Positions 18,788-27,691 of a stretch of DNA of 64,000 bases are shown in pieces. The DNA lies in assembly GCA_028698875.1 (NCBI GenBank), contig JAQVVR010000002.1, forward strand, positions 1 to 64,000, in the 5' to 3' direction. Position 1 is the first letter of the stretch, and each line of letters opens with the position of its first letter. The position numbers were made by a program, and so were the translations under genes. Under the pieces are notes generated by a model. The model was not told where the DNA came from, ran no database searches, and was given only the letters and a program-made list of their open reading frames with translations. The stretch is from Candidatus Izemoplasmatales bacterium (lineage in GTDB: Bacteria > Bacillota_I > Bacilli_A > Izemoplasmatales > Hujiaoplasmataceae).

Positions 18788-19171
18788 ATGGGAAAAGATC
18801 AATTGAAAGATGAAAGAATGAAAATATTGGAATTATTAGCTAAAGGCACAATTACCGCTGAAGATGCCGAAAAATTATTGTCGGCCATGGGTGATAATGA
18901 TAAAGTCGAGGGAAGCGTCGTCCTTGGCAAAAAAATGCCTTTTAGAATGTTAAAGATTTATGTTGATTCCGCCGATGGAGATGTCGTTAAAATCGAAATC
19001 CCCATTGAATTTGCAAAACTGCTAAAATCGGGGAAATTTAATATCGACCAATTAGGAAATATGGATATCGATATCGATGACTTAATCTCGATAATCAACT
19101 CCGGAGCGGTTGGAGAATTAGTTAACGTAAAATCTGCAGATGGAGATGTGGTTCGGATTGTTGTTGAATAA
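18788..19171 (+). CDS. SHOCT-like domain protein (YvlB N-terminal type)
   Basis: This 127-residue protein begins with a SHOCT-like helical hairpin (RMKILELLAKGTITAEDAEK, about 10-29), as in the N-terminus of YvlB/LiaX-type envelope-stress proteins. Two matching strand modules follow, each containing SADGDVVxI, at about 58-66 and 117-125, separated by an acidic segment NMDIDIDDLI. It has no membrane segment or signal peptide. The start at 18788 is chosen because AGGAGG (18774-18779) is 8 nt upstream; the ATG at 18782 is only 2 nt away. It is a paralogue of the first gene in the operon. Confidence 0.65.
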   Translation: MGKDQLKDERMKILELLAKGTITAEDAEKLLSAMGDNDKVEGSVVLGKKMPFRMLKIYVDSADGDVVKIEIPIEFAKLLKSGKFNIDQLGNMDIDIDDLISIINSGAVGELVNVKSADGDVVRIVVE

Positions 19172-19197
19172 ACTTCGTCCCCGCCCCTGTTTAGAAC

Positions 19198-20520
19198 ATG
19201 GAATCGACGCCAGAGAAACAAATCCACGTTTTTCAAAACCGCAACTTCAGTTTGCTATTCTGGGGAATCTTGGTTTCGAACGTGGCACATATTCTATTCA
19301 GTTTTGCGATCAGTTTTCATATCTTGAAGACCGCGGCGATTATCTACGGTCAAGGTAATGCAACCTTAATTCAATCAGGATATCTTGCCTTAAACGGTAT
19401 TATCTTGTTGGTCTTGACGCCGCTTGGCGGCGTCTTGGCCGACAAATGGAACAAAGCAAAAATCATGTACATTACCGACTTTATTCGAGGGTTTACCATT
19501 TTGGGAACAGGAATTTTTATAATTCTTAATCCCACCAATTTAGGAGACCTTATCGGATTGTTTGTGATGAACGTGATTTTGTCGGCAAATGCCGGAATCT
19601 TTTCACCGGCAAGTTCATCATTATTAAGATTCATTGTCACTGACGACGAATTGATGAAAGCATCTTCCTACTTACAGGGGTCGACCAGTTTTCAATCGAT
19701 TGTCGGTGTGCTACTGGGTGGTGTTTTTTATGCAAATGTTGATATGTTTTGGATTTTTGTCATTAATGGTGTGGCTTATTTAATTTCTGCCATCACTGAG
19801 ATGTTCATTCATTATGAACATAAATTATCCGAAGATAAAATCACCATCAAACGCGTTGTCAAAGATACGAGAGATGGTTTAAAATATTTGATTACACAAA
19901 AAGCGGTATTTTTTATCATTGTTATGGCATTATTTTTGAATTTCTTCTTCAACCCGATTTTTGCTGTTGGATTACCCAACTTTATTGAATTTGGGTTAGC
20001 TACTGAACCGAAGTATTTACTTGACAATTTAATTTCACCCACCGGGTGGATGTCTATAATTGATATTGCTTTTTCTGCTGCAGCGATTATCATGTCACTT
20101 TTATTAGCAGCTAAACCACCCAAAGAAAAGCTTGGTAACGATCTGAAGCGGGCACTTTTCTGGTGTATGATTCCAGTCGTTGTTATTTCCTTAAACATGA
20201 TTGGTTATTATCAAGGAATTATTCCTGTCAATACAGTTCTTATTATCATGATAATATCAATGTTTGGGTTGGGATTATCAAATGTTGCAATTAATGTGCC
20301 GTTAAATGTCGTAATTGCAAAACGAATTGATCGAGCGATGTTAGGAAAAGTATCATCAGTAATGAGTGTGTTATCAATGGGACTAATACCTTTCTCAGCA
20401 CTACTAGGCGGGTTGGTTATTGCCCAATTATCGGCCAGCATATTATATGGCATCTGTGCTTTGGGCACAATTCTTGTTACCAGCATTTTTATTTTTAGTA
20501 AGCAAACAACGGAAATATAA
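19198..20520 (+). CDS. MFS transporter, macrolide-efflux-like (MFS_3)
   Basis: This 440-residue protein has about twelve membrane segments of the major facilitator superfamily, closest in look to the MefA/MFS_3 drug-efflux group: NRNFSLLFWGILVSNV at the N-terminus, the motif-A loop GGVLADKWNKAK, and the AGIFSPASSSLLRFIV segment. It is probably a proton-coupled exporter. The substrate is unknown. It is the last gene of the operon headed by the SHOCT-like and DUF2089 proteins, which suggests export under control of an envelope or drug signal. No good Shine-Dalgarno is visible before the ATG, so translation may be weak or coupled. Confidence 0.82.
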   Translation: MESTPEKQIHVFQNRNFSLLFWGILVSNVAHILFSFAISFHILKTAAIIYGQGNATLIQSGYLALNGIILLVLTPLGGVLADKWNKAKIMYITDFIRGFTILGTGIFIILNPTNLGDLIGLFVMNVILSANAGIFSPASSSLLRFIVTDDELMKASSYLQGSTSFQSIVGVLLGGVFYANVDMFWIFVINGVAYLISAITEMFIHYEHKLSEDKITIKRVVKDTRDGLKYLITQKAVFFIIVMALFLNFFFNPIFAVGLPNFIEFGLATEPKYLLDNLISPTGWMSIIDIAFSAAAIIMSLLLAAKPPKEKLGNDLKRALFWCMIPVVVISLNMIGYYQGIIPVNTVLIIMIISMFGLGLSNVAINVPLNVVIAKRIDRAMLGKVSSVMSVLSMGLIPFSALLGGLVIAQLSASILYGICALGTILVTSIFIFSKQTTEI

Positions 20521-20528
20521 GCAATTTC

Positions 20529-20562
20529 AAAAAGACGAATGCTTGGCATTGGTCTTTTTTTG
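20529..20562 (+). terminator. Terminator of the MFS operon
   Basis: AAAAAGAC (20529-20536) and AATGC pair with GCATT and GTCTTTTT (20552-20559), with one internal mismatch and a TTG loop, then a T tract. Confidence 0.85.
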
Positions 20563-20596
20563 TCTGGTTTAGGCTCTTAATTAAACAAAATCGTTC

Positions 20597-20625
20597 TTAC
20601 ATCTTTTGCGATTTTATGATATAAT
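20597..20625 (+). promoter_or_regulatory. Promoter of sdaA-rlmD
   Basis: TTACAT (20597-20602), a 17-nt spacer and TATAAT (20620-20625) preceded by TGA. It overlaps the earliest in-frame ATG (20606), which rules that codon out as a start. Confidence 0.6.
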
Positions 20626-20656
20626 GTTAACGAAGAGAGTATTTATCGGAGGGTTT

Positions 20657-21874
20657 ATGAAATCCATCAGGGAACTGTATAAAACCGGGTATGGTCCATC
20701 AAGTTCGCATACTATGGGACCCCAAAAGGCCTGCTCGTTGTTTAAAAAAACGTATTCTGATGCCAATCATTTCAAAGTAATCCTCTATGGTTCTCTGGCG
20801 ATGACAGGAAAAGGTCATCTGACCGACCGGGTCATTGAAGACACTTTGATTAACGTTGAAGTTATTTTTGATTACAAAACGTTGATGAAGCATCCAAACA
20901 CAATGGACATTTATGGGTTTTCCCTTGAAGGGAAAACGTTTTTTTGGCGAGTTTACAGTGTTGGTGGCGGAGCGATTCTCATTGATAGTGAAGGGGAATT
21001 TAAAACGCCTGAGATTTATCCACACCAAAATTTTGATGAAATTAAAGCGTATTGTGTAACCAACAATTTACGACTGTATCAATACGTTGAACGGTTTGAG
21101 GGAACAGAAATCTGGGATTTCTTTGATCGAGTATATGAAACAATGAATGAAGTAATACTACGGGGTTTATCAGAAACCGGAGTATTACCCGGAGAATTAA
21201 AAGTTAAGAGAAAAGCCAAACAACTAATATCGAGTGGGTTTTTCGAAGAACCGGCAGAACTAGCAGAAAGTCGAATTGTAAGCGCCTATGCTTTCGCTGC
21301 CGCAGAAGAAAATGCGGCCGGGCATTTAATGGTTACTGCTCCAACTTGCGGATCATCGGGAGTTGTGCCAGCTGTCATGCGGTATTTACAAGAAAAACAT
21401 CAACTTACTAAAACCAAATGTTTAGAAGGTCTCGCAACCGCAGGATTAATCGGAAACATCATTAAGCATAATGCGACCATCAGTGGCGCGATTGCAGGAT
21501 GTCAAGCCGAAATCGGCAGCGCTTGTGCGATGGCTTCGGCGATGCAAGCGGAAATGTTTGGATATACGATAACCCAAATCGAGTATGCATCAGAAATTTC
21601 GTTAGAACACCATCTGGGCTTGACTTGCGATCCGATTTTAGGATATGTTCAAATTCCTTGTATTGAACGCAATGCCGTTGCCGCACTAAGAGCCCTTGAT
21701 AATTGCCGACTGGCATTTTTCTTGTCAGAATCACGGAAAATATCATTGGATATGGTTATTGATACAATGTATCAAACTGGAAAGGATATTCGGACAAAAT
21801 ATCGGGAGACCGGAAGCGGTGGCTTAGCCCTGTTATATGCGAGAATCAACAAACGGGAAGGGGAGGGAAACTAA
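20657..21874 (+). CDS. sdaA: L-serine ammonia-lyase, iron-sulfur dependent, single chain
   Basis: This enzyme deaminates L-serine to pyruvate using a [4Fe-4S] cluster. The beta domain comes first (YGPSSSHTMGPQKA, about 12-25), then the alpha domain with the cluster ligands: APTCGSSG, CQAEIGSACAMASAM and CDPILGYVQIPCIERNAVAA. At 405 residues it is a fused single-chain form, whereas Bacillus has two subunits. The start at 20657 follows GGAGGG. Together with ackA it points to amino acid fermentation. The enzyme is oxygen sensitive, in keeping with an anaerobe. The stop overlaps the next start (TAATG). Confidence 0.95.
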   Translation: MKSIRELYKTGYGPSSSHTMGPQKACSLFKKTYSDANHFKVILYGSLAMTGKGHLTDRVIEDTLINVEVIFDYKTLMKHPNTMDIYGFSLEGKTFFWRVYSVGGGAILIDSEGEFKTPEIYPHQNFDEIKAYCVTNNLRLYQYVERFEGTEIWDFFDRVYETMNEVILRGLSETGVLPGELKVKRKAKQLISSGFFEEPAELAESRIVSAYAFAAAEENAAGHLMVTAPTCGSSGVVPAVMRYLQEKHQLTKTKCLEGLATAGLIGNIIKHNATISGAIAGCQAEIGSACAMASAMQAEMFGYTITQIEYASEISLEHHLGLTCDPILGYVQIPCIERNAVAALRALDNCRLAFFLSESRKISLDMVIDTMYQTGKDIRTKYRETGSGGLALLYARINKREGEGN

Positions 21875-23220
21875 TGGAAGATATGCAACCAACATATGTC
21901 GTTGAATCGTTCGATTTAACTCATGACGGGCTAGGCGTTTGCAAACTTGAAGATGGTTATACAGTCTTTGTCGAAGGCCTTCTCAAGGGAGAAAGAGCAG
22001 AGATAATTGTAACGGAACGAAAAAAGAACTACGGTTTCGCTAAAATCGTCGATATTATCGAAAAGAGTCCATTTCGGATTACTCCCAAATGTGTTCATTA
22101 TGAAACTTGTGGTGGTTGTGGATTAATGCATATGGATTATGATGTTCAAATGAGCTTTAAAAAATATCGGATTGAAACTTCACTTAAACGGGTTGGGTTA
22201 GAAAATGTCATCGTTAACGACATGGTGGGAATGATTAACCCATTTCATTACCGAAATAAAGTTGAAATCAAATTTAGACAAAGTGAAAAAGGCATTGAAG
22301 CTGGATTTTTTCGAGCAAAAAGTCACGATCTAATCAATCTTCAGGAATGTCATATCATGCCTAAACGGGTTTTTGATTTGATCACTTTGATAAAGAATAT
22401 CTGTAATGAACTAAATATTCGCGCCTATGAGGAAAAATCTAATTCAGGGACGATAAAATCGGCTGTCATTCGAGAATCGAGCAAGACAAAAGAATTATCT
22501 TTGTTATTACAACTGGGGAAAGACAATTTCAATGACCGGGATTTATTCGTCAGTAAAGTTGTCGCAAAGATTCCTGAAGTAGCTTCAATTGCGGTGACGG
22601 TTACCCAAGATGAATCAACTATGTCAACCGATCCCATCGAAGTGATCTTTGGAACGGAAACGATTCTTGATTCAATTGGCAAACTGGATTTTGAAATCGG
22701 GTATCGATCATTTTTCCAAACTAACGCTATTCAAACGGAGAAATTATATCAAAAAGCCTTAGAATACGCACGATTAACCGGTAAAGAGAAAATTATTGAT
22801 GCTTATTGTGGCATTGGCAGTATTGGCCTATATGCCGCACATAAAGCGTTTAAAATATTTGGCATTGAAGTAATAAAGCCAGCAATTATTGATGCCAGAA
22901 AGAATGCCGAACGAAATCACATTAAAAATGCTTTTTTTGAAGTCGGAGATGCGGAAGAAGTCATTAACAAGTGGAAAAAATTTCGTTTCGATGTGATTTT
23001 CATTGATCCCCCGCGTAAAGGGTGCGATCCGAAGTTCTTAAAATCAGTTATTGCTATGAAGGTCCCCCTTGTCATTTATATATCATGTGATCCAGCAACC
23101 TTGGTCCGCGATTTGAGACTATTGTCTGATGGTGGATATAACGTCAAAGAAATAACACCTTATGATATGTTTCCACAAACGATTCACGTTGAAACAGTCT
23201 CGTTGCTCTCCTTAAAATAA
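21874..23220 (+). CDS. 23S rRNA (uracil-5-)-methyltransferase, RlmD/RlmCD family
   Basis: This is a TrmA/RumA-family RNA m5U methyltransferase. It has an N-terminal TRAM domain (about 1-58), a [4Fe-4S] cysteine set (CVHYETCGGCGLMHM, about 74-88, with a later CHI near 156), the SAM motif DAYCGIGSIGLYAA (about 309-322), IDPPRKGCDP, and the catalytic SCDPATLVRDL. The 448-residue length is typical of the Gram-positive RlmCD type, which modifies U747 and/or U1939; I cannot assign the site. It is coupled to sdaA, without an obvious functional link. Confidence 0.92.
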   Translation: MEDMQPTYVVESFDLTHDGLGVCKLEDGYTVFVEGLLKGERAEIIVTERKKNYGFAKIVDIIEKSPFRITPKCVHYETCGGCGLMHMDYDVQMSFKKYRIETSLKRVGLENVIVNDMVGMINPFHYRNKVEIKFRQSEKGIEAGFFRAKSHDLINLQECHIMPKRVFDLITLIKNICNELNIRAYEEKSNSGTIKSAVIRESSKTKELSLLLQLGKDNFNDRDLFVSKVVAKIPEVASIAVTVTQDESTMSTDPIEVIFGTETILDSIGKLDFEIGYRSFFQTNAIQTEKLYQKALEYARLTGKEKIIDAYCGIGSIGLYAAHKAFKIFGIEVIKPAIIDARKNAERNHIKNAFFEVGDAEEVINKWKKFRFDVIFIDPPRKGCDPKFLKSVIAMKVPLVIYISCDPATLVRDLRLLSDGGYNVKEITPYDMFPQTIHVETVSLLSLK

Positions 23221-23284
23221 TCATCATGTATTGATTACTTCTTGCACCAGAATTATACTAAAAACATTAAATATTATTTGAGTC

Positions 23285-23330
23285 AAAAGTCATTGGTCTA
23301 GCGTTTGTCGCTTCTGATGACTTTTTGTTT
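23285..23330 (+). terminator. Terminator of sdaA-rlmD
   Basis: AAAAGTCAT (23285-23293) pairs with ATGACTTTT (23317-23325), enclosing AGCG/CGCT, and a T tract follows. Confidence 0.8.
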
Positions 23331-23485
23331 GACCATATTATCCTTCACCCAAAACGAAAACGAAAATGATATTATAACTCCCTGCGATTGTAAATAATAA
23401 TAAAATTATTATTCATCAAACTGAGAAAGGAAAATGTACAAACCTTTTACTTAAGAATTATCCAAATTGAAAATGCATCGGTTCA

Positions 23486-23514
23486 TTTACTGCTGTTGTC
23501 AGAAGTAGTATAAT
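23486..23514 (+). promoter_or_regulatory. Promoter of the YfcC-family carrier
   Basis: TTTACT (23486-23491), a 17-nt spacer and TATAAT (23509-23514), about 100 nt before the start codon. Confidence 0.55.
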
Positions 23515-23613
23515 GGGAATAAATCGATACTAAGAACCCATTCTATTTCGATCATAAGCAATGATTGATGTTTTTGAAGACAAAGGGTTCGTTACATATT
23601 CTGGGAGGTACTT

Positions 23614-25047
23614 ATGAACGAAGAAGCCAAACTTATCAACATTTCTAAGAAGGGGTTTTTCAGTGTCGTTATCATTTTGACCGGACTAATCATCGCTGCC
23701 GGAATCTTAACTTATGTTATTCCAGCCGGAACCTTTCAACGAGATGGCAATCTGATTATCTCAGGAACTTTCGAATTCTCGACGAGTTCAGGTGGTTATC
23801 CAATCTGGCGTTGGTTATTGGCTCCGATTGAAGTTCTCGGTTCCGATGATGGATTGTCAATCATCATGATTTCCTTGTTTTTACTTATTTTGGGTGGTAC
23901 TTTTACCTTAATGGAAAAAACCGGTGGCATCCATGTGATTTTAAAACGATTGATCAACCGTTTCAAAAATCGCAAGTACGTCTTGCTCCGCATCGTTGTG
24001 TTAGCATTCATGCTTTTTGGGGCATTCTTTGGAATTTTCGAAGAATCCGTTGCTTTGATGCCGATTATGATCATCTTATCGTTATCACTAGGGTGGGATA
24101 CTTTAATTGGAATCGGGATGACGGTTTTGGCTGCCGGATTTGGCTTTGCCAGCGGAATCACAAATCCCTTTACTGTTGGCATAGCCTCTGAAATTGCCGG
24201 CATTAACATCTTATCTGGCGTCGGATATCGACTAATCATTTTTATCTTAATGTATATCCTGCTATCGAGTTTTTTAGTTCATCACGCCAAAAAGATTGAA
24301 AAAGATCCCACCAAGAGTCTAACATATGAAGACGATCAAAAAAAGGCTAGGAGTTTCGATGTAAACGGCACAATTGCTTTCAAAAACGAAACCACTATTT
24401 TCCGAGCCTATGTAACTATGTTTATTGTCTTTTTGTTCTTTGTTGTTGGAATCAGTGTTTTAGATTTACTTACTCCCATTTCCTTACCAACAATTCCCTT
24501 TATGGCACTGACTTTTTTGATTGGAGGTCTTACGGCGGGATATCTAGTCACCAAAGATTTCCGGTTCACCTTAAAAAAGTTCGGAACTGGCATGTTATCA
24601 GTCGCACCTGCCGTCTTACTAATTATGATGGCCGCTAGCATCAAATTTATCATTGTACAAGGGAATGTCATGGATACTATCTTATACTATTTGGCTAATG
24701 CGCTTATGGGACAAACACCGATTGTTGGTATCTTGCTTATCTATGCGTTAGTCTTGTTTGTGGAATTCTTTATTGGTTCCGGTTCGGCGAAAGCCTACTT
24801 AATTATTCCCTTGTTAATTCCGCTTGTAGCATTGGTTGGATACAGCAGTGAACTGGCCATCTTGGCATTTATCTTCGGCGATGGATATACAAACATGCTA
24901 TATCCAACCAATGGAGTATTATTAATTGGATTATCGATGGCCGGGATCAACTATGGCAAATGGTTCAAATGGACGTGGGTTCTCCAATTAATCACTTTGT
25001 TTATGACGATTGTTTTTCTGATTGTGGGCTTTTGGATTGGATATTAA
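23614..25047 (+). CDS. YfcC family (anaerobic C4-dicarboxylate carrier-like) transporter
   Basis: This 477-residue secondary transporter of the YfcC/DcuC superfamily has about 12 membrane segments. Family features: the N-terminal YVIPAGTFQRDG loop, FGIFEESVALMPIM, the GFASGITNPFTVGIASEIAG hairpin region and a late FGDGYTNMLYPTNGVLLIGL. Related proteins carry dicarboxylates, short-chain fatty acids or amino acids such as arginine/ornithine; the substrate is not evident here. GGGAGG lies 7 nt upstream. The gene has its own promoter with a foldable leader, so it may be post-transcriptionally controlled. Confidence 0.88.
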   Translation: MNEEAKLINISKKGFFSVVIILTGLIIAAGILTYVIPAGTFQRDGNLIISGTFEFSTSSGGYPIWRWLLAPIEVLGSDDGLSIIMISLFLLILGGTFTLMEKTGGIHVILKRLINRFKNRKYVLLRIVVLAFMLFGAFFGIFEESVALMPIMIILSLSLGWDTLIGIGMTVLAAGFGFASGITNPFTVGIASEIAGINILSGVGYRLIIFILMYILLSSFLVHHAKKIEKDPTKSLTYEDDQKKARSFDVNGTIAFKNETTIFRAYVTMFIVFLFFVVGISVLDLLTPISLPTIPFMALTFLIGGLTAGYLVTKDFRFTLKKFGTGMLSVAPAVLLIMMAASIKFIIVQGNVMDTILYYLANALMGQTPIVGILLIYALVLFVEFFIGSGSAKAYLIIPLLIPLVALVGYSSELAILAFIFGDGYTNMLYPTNGVLLIGLSMAGINYGKWFKWTWVLQLITLFMTIVFLIVGFWIGY

Positions 25048-25079
25048 ACCATCGTATGTAGCAATTATTACATGGTTTA
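25045..25079 (+). terminator. Hairpin at the end of the carrier gene
   Basis: TAAACCAT (25045-25052), containing the stop codon, pairs perfectly with ATGGTTTA (25072-25079). There is no T tract, so termination may be partial and the next gene may be cotranscribed. Confidence 0.4.
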
Positions 25080-25113
25080 AATAATACAAATATCAAAATA
25101 AAGGATAAAACAG

Positions 25114-26133
25114 ATGATTAAACAGGTAGCTATGAAACTTTCGCAAAGAGCTGGTCCTTCAATTGCGTATCGAATCAAAAAGGAAATATTTTTAGAAGAT
25201 ATCAACAATAATGATATGCAAGAACTACAAAACAAAATAGTAAATAGAGTTGAAATTCAACGCATTTTTTCTTTGCAAAAAGATGATGGTTGGCTTGGTG
25301 GTTTGCTACACGGGGTGGATGAACCAGAATGTTGCATTCGATATTTAATTGAAAATGGGGTTGATTCATCACATCATATCATCCGAGCAGCATTAAATGC
25401 CATCATAAACAAAGGCGATAAATTTGATGAAGGATGTATGTATCGAGTCGGAAAACCGTTAGATGAAATGCATTTGGGTGGTTCAAAATTAATTAGGGCT
25501 TGTATTTTTGCCTATGCCGGCAAAGAAACCCACGACTTTGTGCTTGAACAAATAGAAGAAGCTTTGAATGTATTTAGATATGTGTGTAATGTAAATAATA
25601 TTTCTGAAGTCAGTAGTTTCTACAAGGATAAATTGGTATTTAACAAAGGGACAATGTGGCCATGTATTTACCACTTGCGGTTGTTAGCATATACAAACAG
25701 TTGGAAAAATTCCATTAATCAAGAGATGATGGTGAGGGCTATTACGAAACTTGTCGAGTTATCGCCGATACCCAATATTAAATTGCTTTACAAATATCAA
25801 TTAATATCACCAGCATCGGTATATATGAACGATTTTAACAATGATATGAACAACTTAAAAGCCAGCGAGTGGATGATGTGGTTTCACCGAGTAGAATTAA
25901 TCACAAGATTGGGAATTGCCACAAAAATACCGGCAATAAACTCGCAAATAATATACCTAAACAGTCTTTTGAGCGAAAACGATGGGTTTTTTTGGAAGCC
26001 AATTAAACACTATTATTTCACACGATGGACGCAATACATTGGTTTAGCATTGGAAGATAATTGGCATACAACCGAAAAAGTAATTAATGACTTAACTTTT
26101 CGATCCTTATTGATTAATTATTATCTGAACTGA
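25114..26133 (+). CDS. Hypothetical protein, possibly alpha/alpha-toroid fold
   Basis: I do not recognise this 339-residue protein. It is soluble, has no signal peptide and is predicted mostly helical. The segment KDDGWLGGLLHGVDEPE (about 55-71) followed by regular helical repeats, and WTQYIGLALEDNW near the C-terminus, recall the alpha/alpha barrels of terpenoid-cyclase or glycosidase type, but no catalytic motif is seen. It lies 66 nt after the YfcC-type carrier and before a strong terminator, so it may belong to the carrier's transcription unit. Confidence 0.45.
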   Translation: MIKQVAMKLSQRAGPSIAYRIKKEIFLEDINNNDMQELQNKIVNRVEIQRIFSLQKDDGWLGGLLHGVDEPECCIRYLIENGVDSSHHIIRAALNAIINKGDKFDEGCMYRVGKPLDEMHLGGSKLIRACIFAYAGKETHDFVLEQIEEALNVFRYVCNVNNISEVSSFYKDKLVFNKGTMWPCIYHLRLLAYTNSWKNSINQEMMVRAITKLVELSPIPNIKLLYKYQLISPASVYMNDFNNDMNNLKASEWMMWFHRVELITRLGIATKIPAINSQIIYLNSLLSENDGFFWKPIKHYYFTRWTQYIGLALEDNWHTTEKVINDLTFRSLLINYYLN

Positions 26134-26180
26134 ATTAATTACACTGCTTATCCTGAAACGAAAAAAATCCTTATTACTAG

Positions 26181-26229
26181 AAAACACCGTTACAGCCCTC
26201 TTGAGGGGTAAGATGGTGTTTTTTTGGTT
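26181..26229 (+). terminator. Terminator after the hypothetical gene
   Basis: AAAACACC pairs with GGTGTTTT, enclosing CCCTC/GAGGG, and a run of T8 follows. Confidence 0.88.
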
Positions 26230-26248
26230 TTACATGCTTGCCAAAACA

Positions 26249-26272
26249 CAAAAAAAGCCCTCAAAAGAGGGC
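26249..26272 (-). terminator. Terminator of the BlaI-fusion/S41 operon
   Basis: GCCCTC (26257-26262), AAAA loop, GAGGGC (26267-26272). On the minus strand it is followed by T7, 30 nt after the S41 stop. Confidence 0.85.
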
Positions 26273-26302
26273 AATAAACAATATGCTGGGAAAGAAGAAT
26301 AG

Positions 26303-27682
26303 TTATTCGTTTGCAAGAGCTTGTTCAATTTGCTCAATTGCAACCATCATAACCGTATCAATTCCCAAAACGTAATCGTCTAAATTGGTAGATATTTGAA
26401 TGTCTGGCATTACACCTCTACCTAAAACCATGCCCTCAACAGCAACGGGCCAAATCGTCGTTGAAGTGCGAAATGACAATCGAGAATTGGTTAAAGTATA
26501 GGTGGTTGAACTGTCCGAACAAACATAAGAGCCGTTTGTTTCTTCACCGATAAAGATGCCAACCTGTTGATATTTAAGTAAAGCTGCAAAATGACCACAA
26601 GATGAGAAACAAGATCCATTTATAAGAGTGTATAAATTGCCATTGTAATGAGCTTCGGCAAGGGCGATACTGGATTTTAACCCCGTATAATAATTGGGAG
26701 CATCGGAACGGAAATATGGTTGCGATGTTTTTGCAAGATATGAAAACAAATTACTTGTAATCCGCGGATCGCCTCCGGAATTATCGCGAATATCGAGAAT
26801 AACATAATTGATACTTTCGTTCTTTACAGTTGTAAAAAAAGTTTCAAAGAAAGCAAGATAAGACTGGATGGTATAGGAATCATAAGGAGAAAACTCGCGA
26901 ACGGTTAAGATGGCATAGTCATCTTCAAAATGTGATTCATATGGTGGGTTTGATTCAAATGAAAAAGGGAGCAATGTAGAACGATTTATGGTTTCGCTTA
27001 CCGTTTCCTTTTGGGTTACATCAAAGTATTCGATATCAAGCGTATCATCATCAGCTATAAACAAGAGATAATACGATAAATATGAATTACATAAGGCAAT
27101 ATTTTTTCTCGTTGTTCCTTGACCGTCCGCGGACAAAAAGCGTTCCATATTTTGGGTTAACTCAGTAACAAGCGTTCCATCAATAGATACTATTTCATCT
27201 CCCGTTTCCATGGAAGTTATACCGACGACTTTGGTTACCCGAAGATGAGTGTCAAACAAACGGACTTCAACTGGATAAGTATAATCACTGTAGAAAAAAT
27301 TCTCAACTTGATCATATGGTGCTTGAACCATTGTGTGACCACAGCGAATACTGGCGACAACCACAGCAATAACTCGGTATAATTGTAGTGCTGTCATGCC
27401 TTCAAAAAGCAATTCTCTTTGGGTTATAATTGTAGCATCAAGTTCCTCTGTGTTTGTAAACAACTTGGGATTTCGGCTGAAATAGCCAACAAGTTGATCA
27501 TAATCATGTTGTAATTGACTAAGAGTAAAAGTACTAATTGAAGGTTCGGTTGTCGATGAAATGTCAACTAATGATGCCGTTGTTGTTTCCTCCAGGGTAG
27601 TTTCAGATGTGATCGGAACACAAGCGATAACAATAAAGCACAAAGCAAATAACAAAACACTTAACTGTACATGCTTTTTCAT
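26303..27682 (-). CDS. S41 family peptidase lipoprotein
   Basis: This is an extracytoplasmic serine peptidase of the C-terminal-processing/tricorn-core family (S41). The signal peptide ends with the lipobox IACV-type site (VIAC, Cys21), then a Thr/Ser/Glu-rich linker. A degenerate PDZ-like segment (GDEIVSIDGTLV, about residues 163-174) is followed by the catalytic domain: LDIRDNSGGDPR (about 293-304), and NGSCFSSCGHFAALL (about 352-366), where the nucleophile is expected. Length 459 residues. AGGAG precedes the start. The gene lies 9 nt after the BlaI-like fusion repressor and shares its promoter, so its synthesis is probably repressed until a signal is sensed. Confidence 0.85.
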   Translation of the reverse strand: MKKHVQLSVLLFALCFIVIACVPITSETTLEETTTASLVDISSTTEPSISTFTLSQLQHDYDQLVGYFSRNPKLFTNTEELDATIITQRELLFEGMTALQLYRVIAVVVASIRCGHTMVQAPYDQVENFFYSDYTYPVEVRLFDTHLRVTKVVGITSMETGDEIVSIDGTLVTELTQNMERFLSADGQGTTRKNIALCNSYLSYYLLFIADDDTLDIEYFDVTQKETVSETINRSTLLPFSFESNPPYESHFEDDYAILTVREFSPYDSYTIQSYLAFFETFFTTVKNESINYVILDIRDNSGGDPRITSNLFSYLAKTSQPYFRSDAPNYYTGLKSSIALAEAHYNGNLYTLINGSCFSSCGHFAALLKYQQVGIFIGEETNGSYVCSDSSTTYTLTNSRLSFRTSTTIWPVAVEGMVLGRGVMPDIQISTNLDDYVLGIDTVMMVAIEQIEQALANE

Positions 27683-27691
27683 GGAAATCTC

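Larger units (their letters stand above)
23221..23613 (+). other. Intergenic region: terminator, promoter and structured leader
   Basis: This 393-bp gap holds the rlmD terminator (23285-23330), an AT-rich stretch, and a promoter (TTTACT 23486-23491, 17 nt, TATAAT 23509-23514) for the carrier gene. The 90-nt leader that follows can fold: GAACCC (23534-23539) pairs with GGGTTC (23585-23590) and encloses a smaller hairpin CGATCAT/ATGATTG (23549-23567). No gene is seen. Confidence 0.6.
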
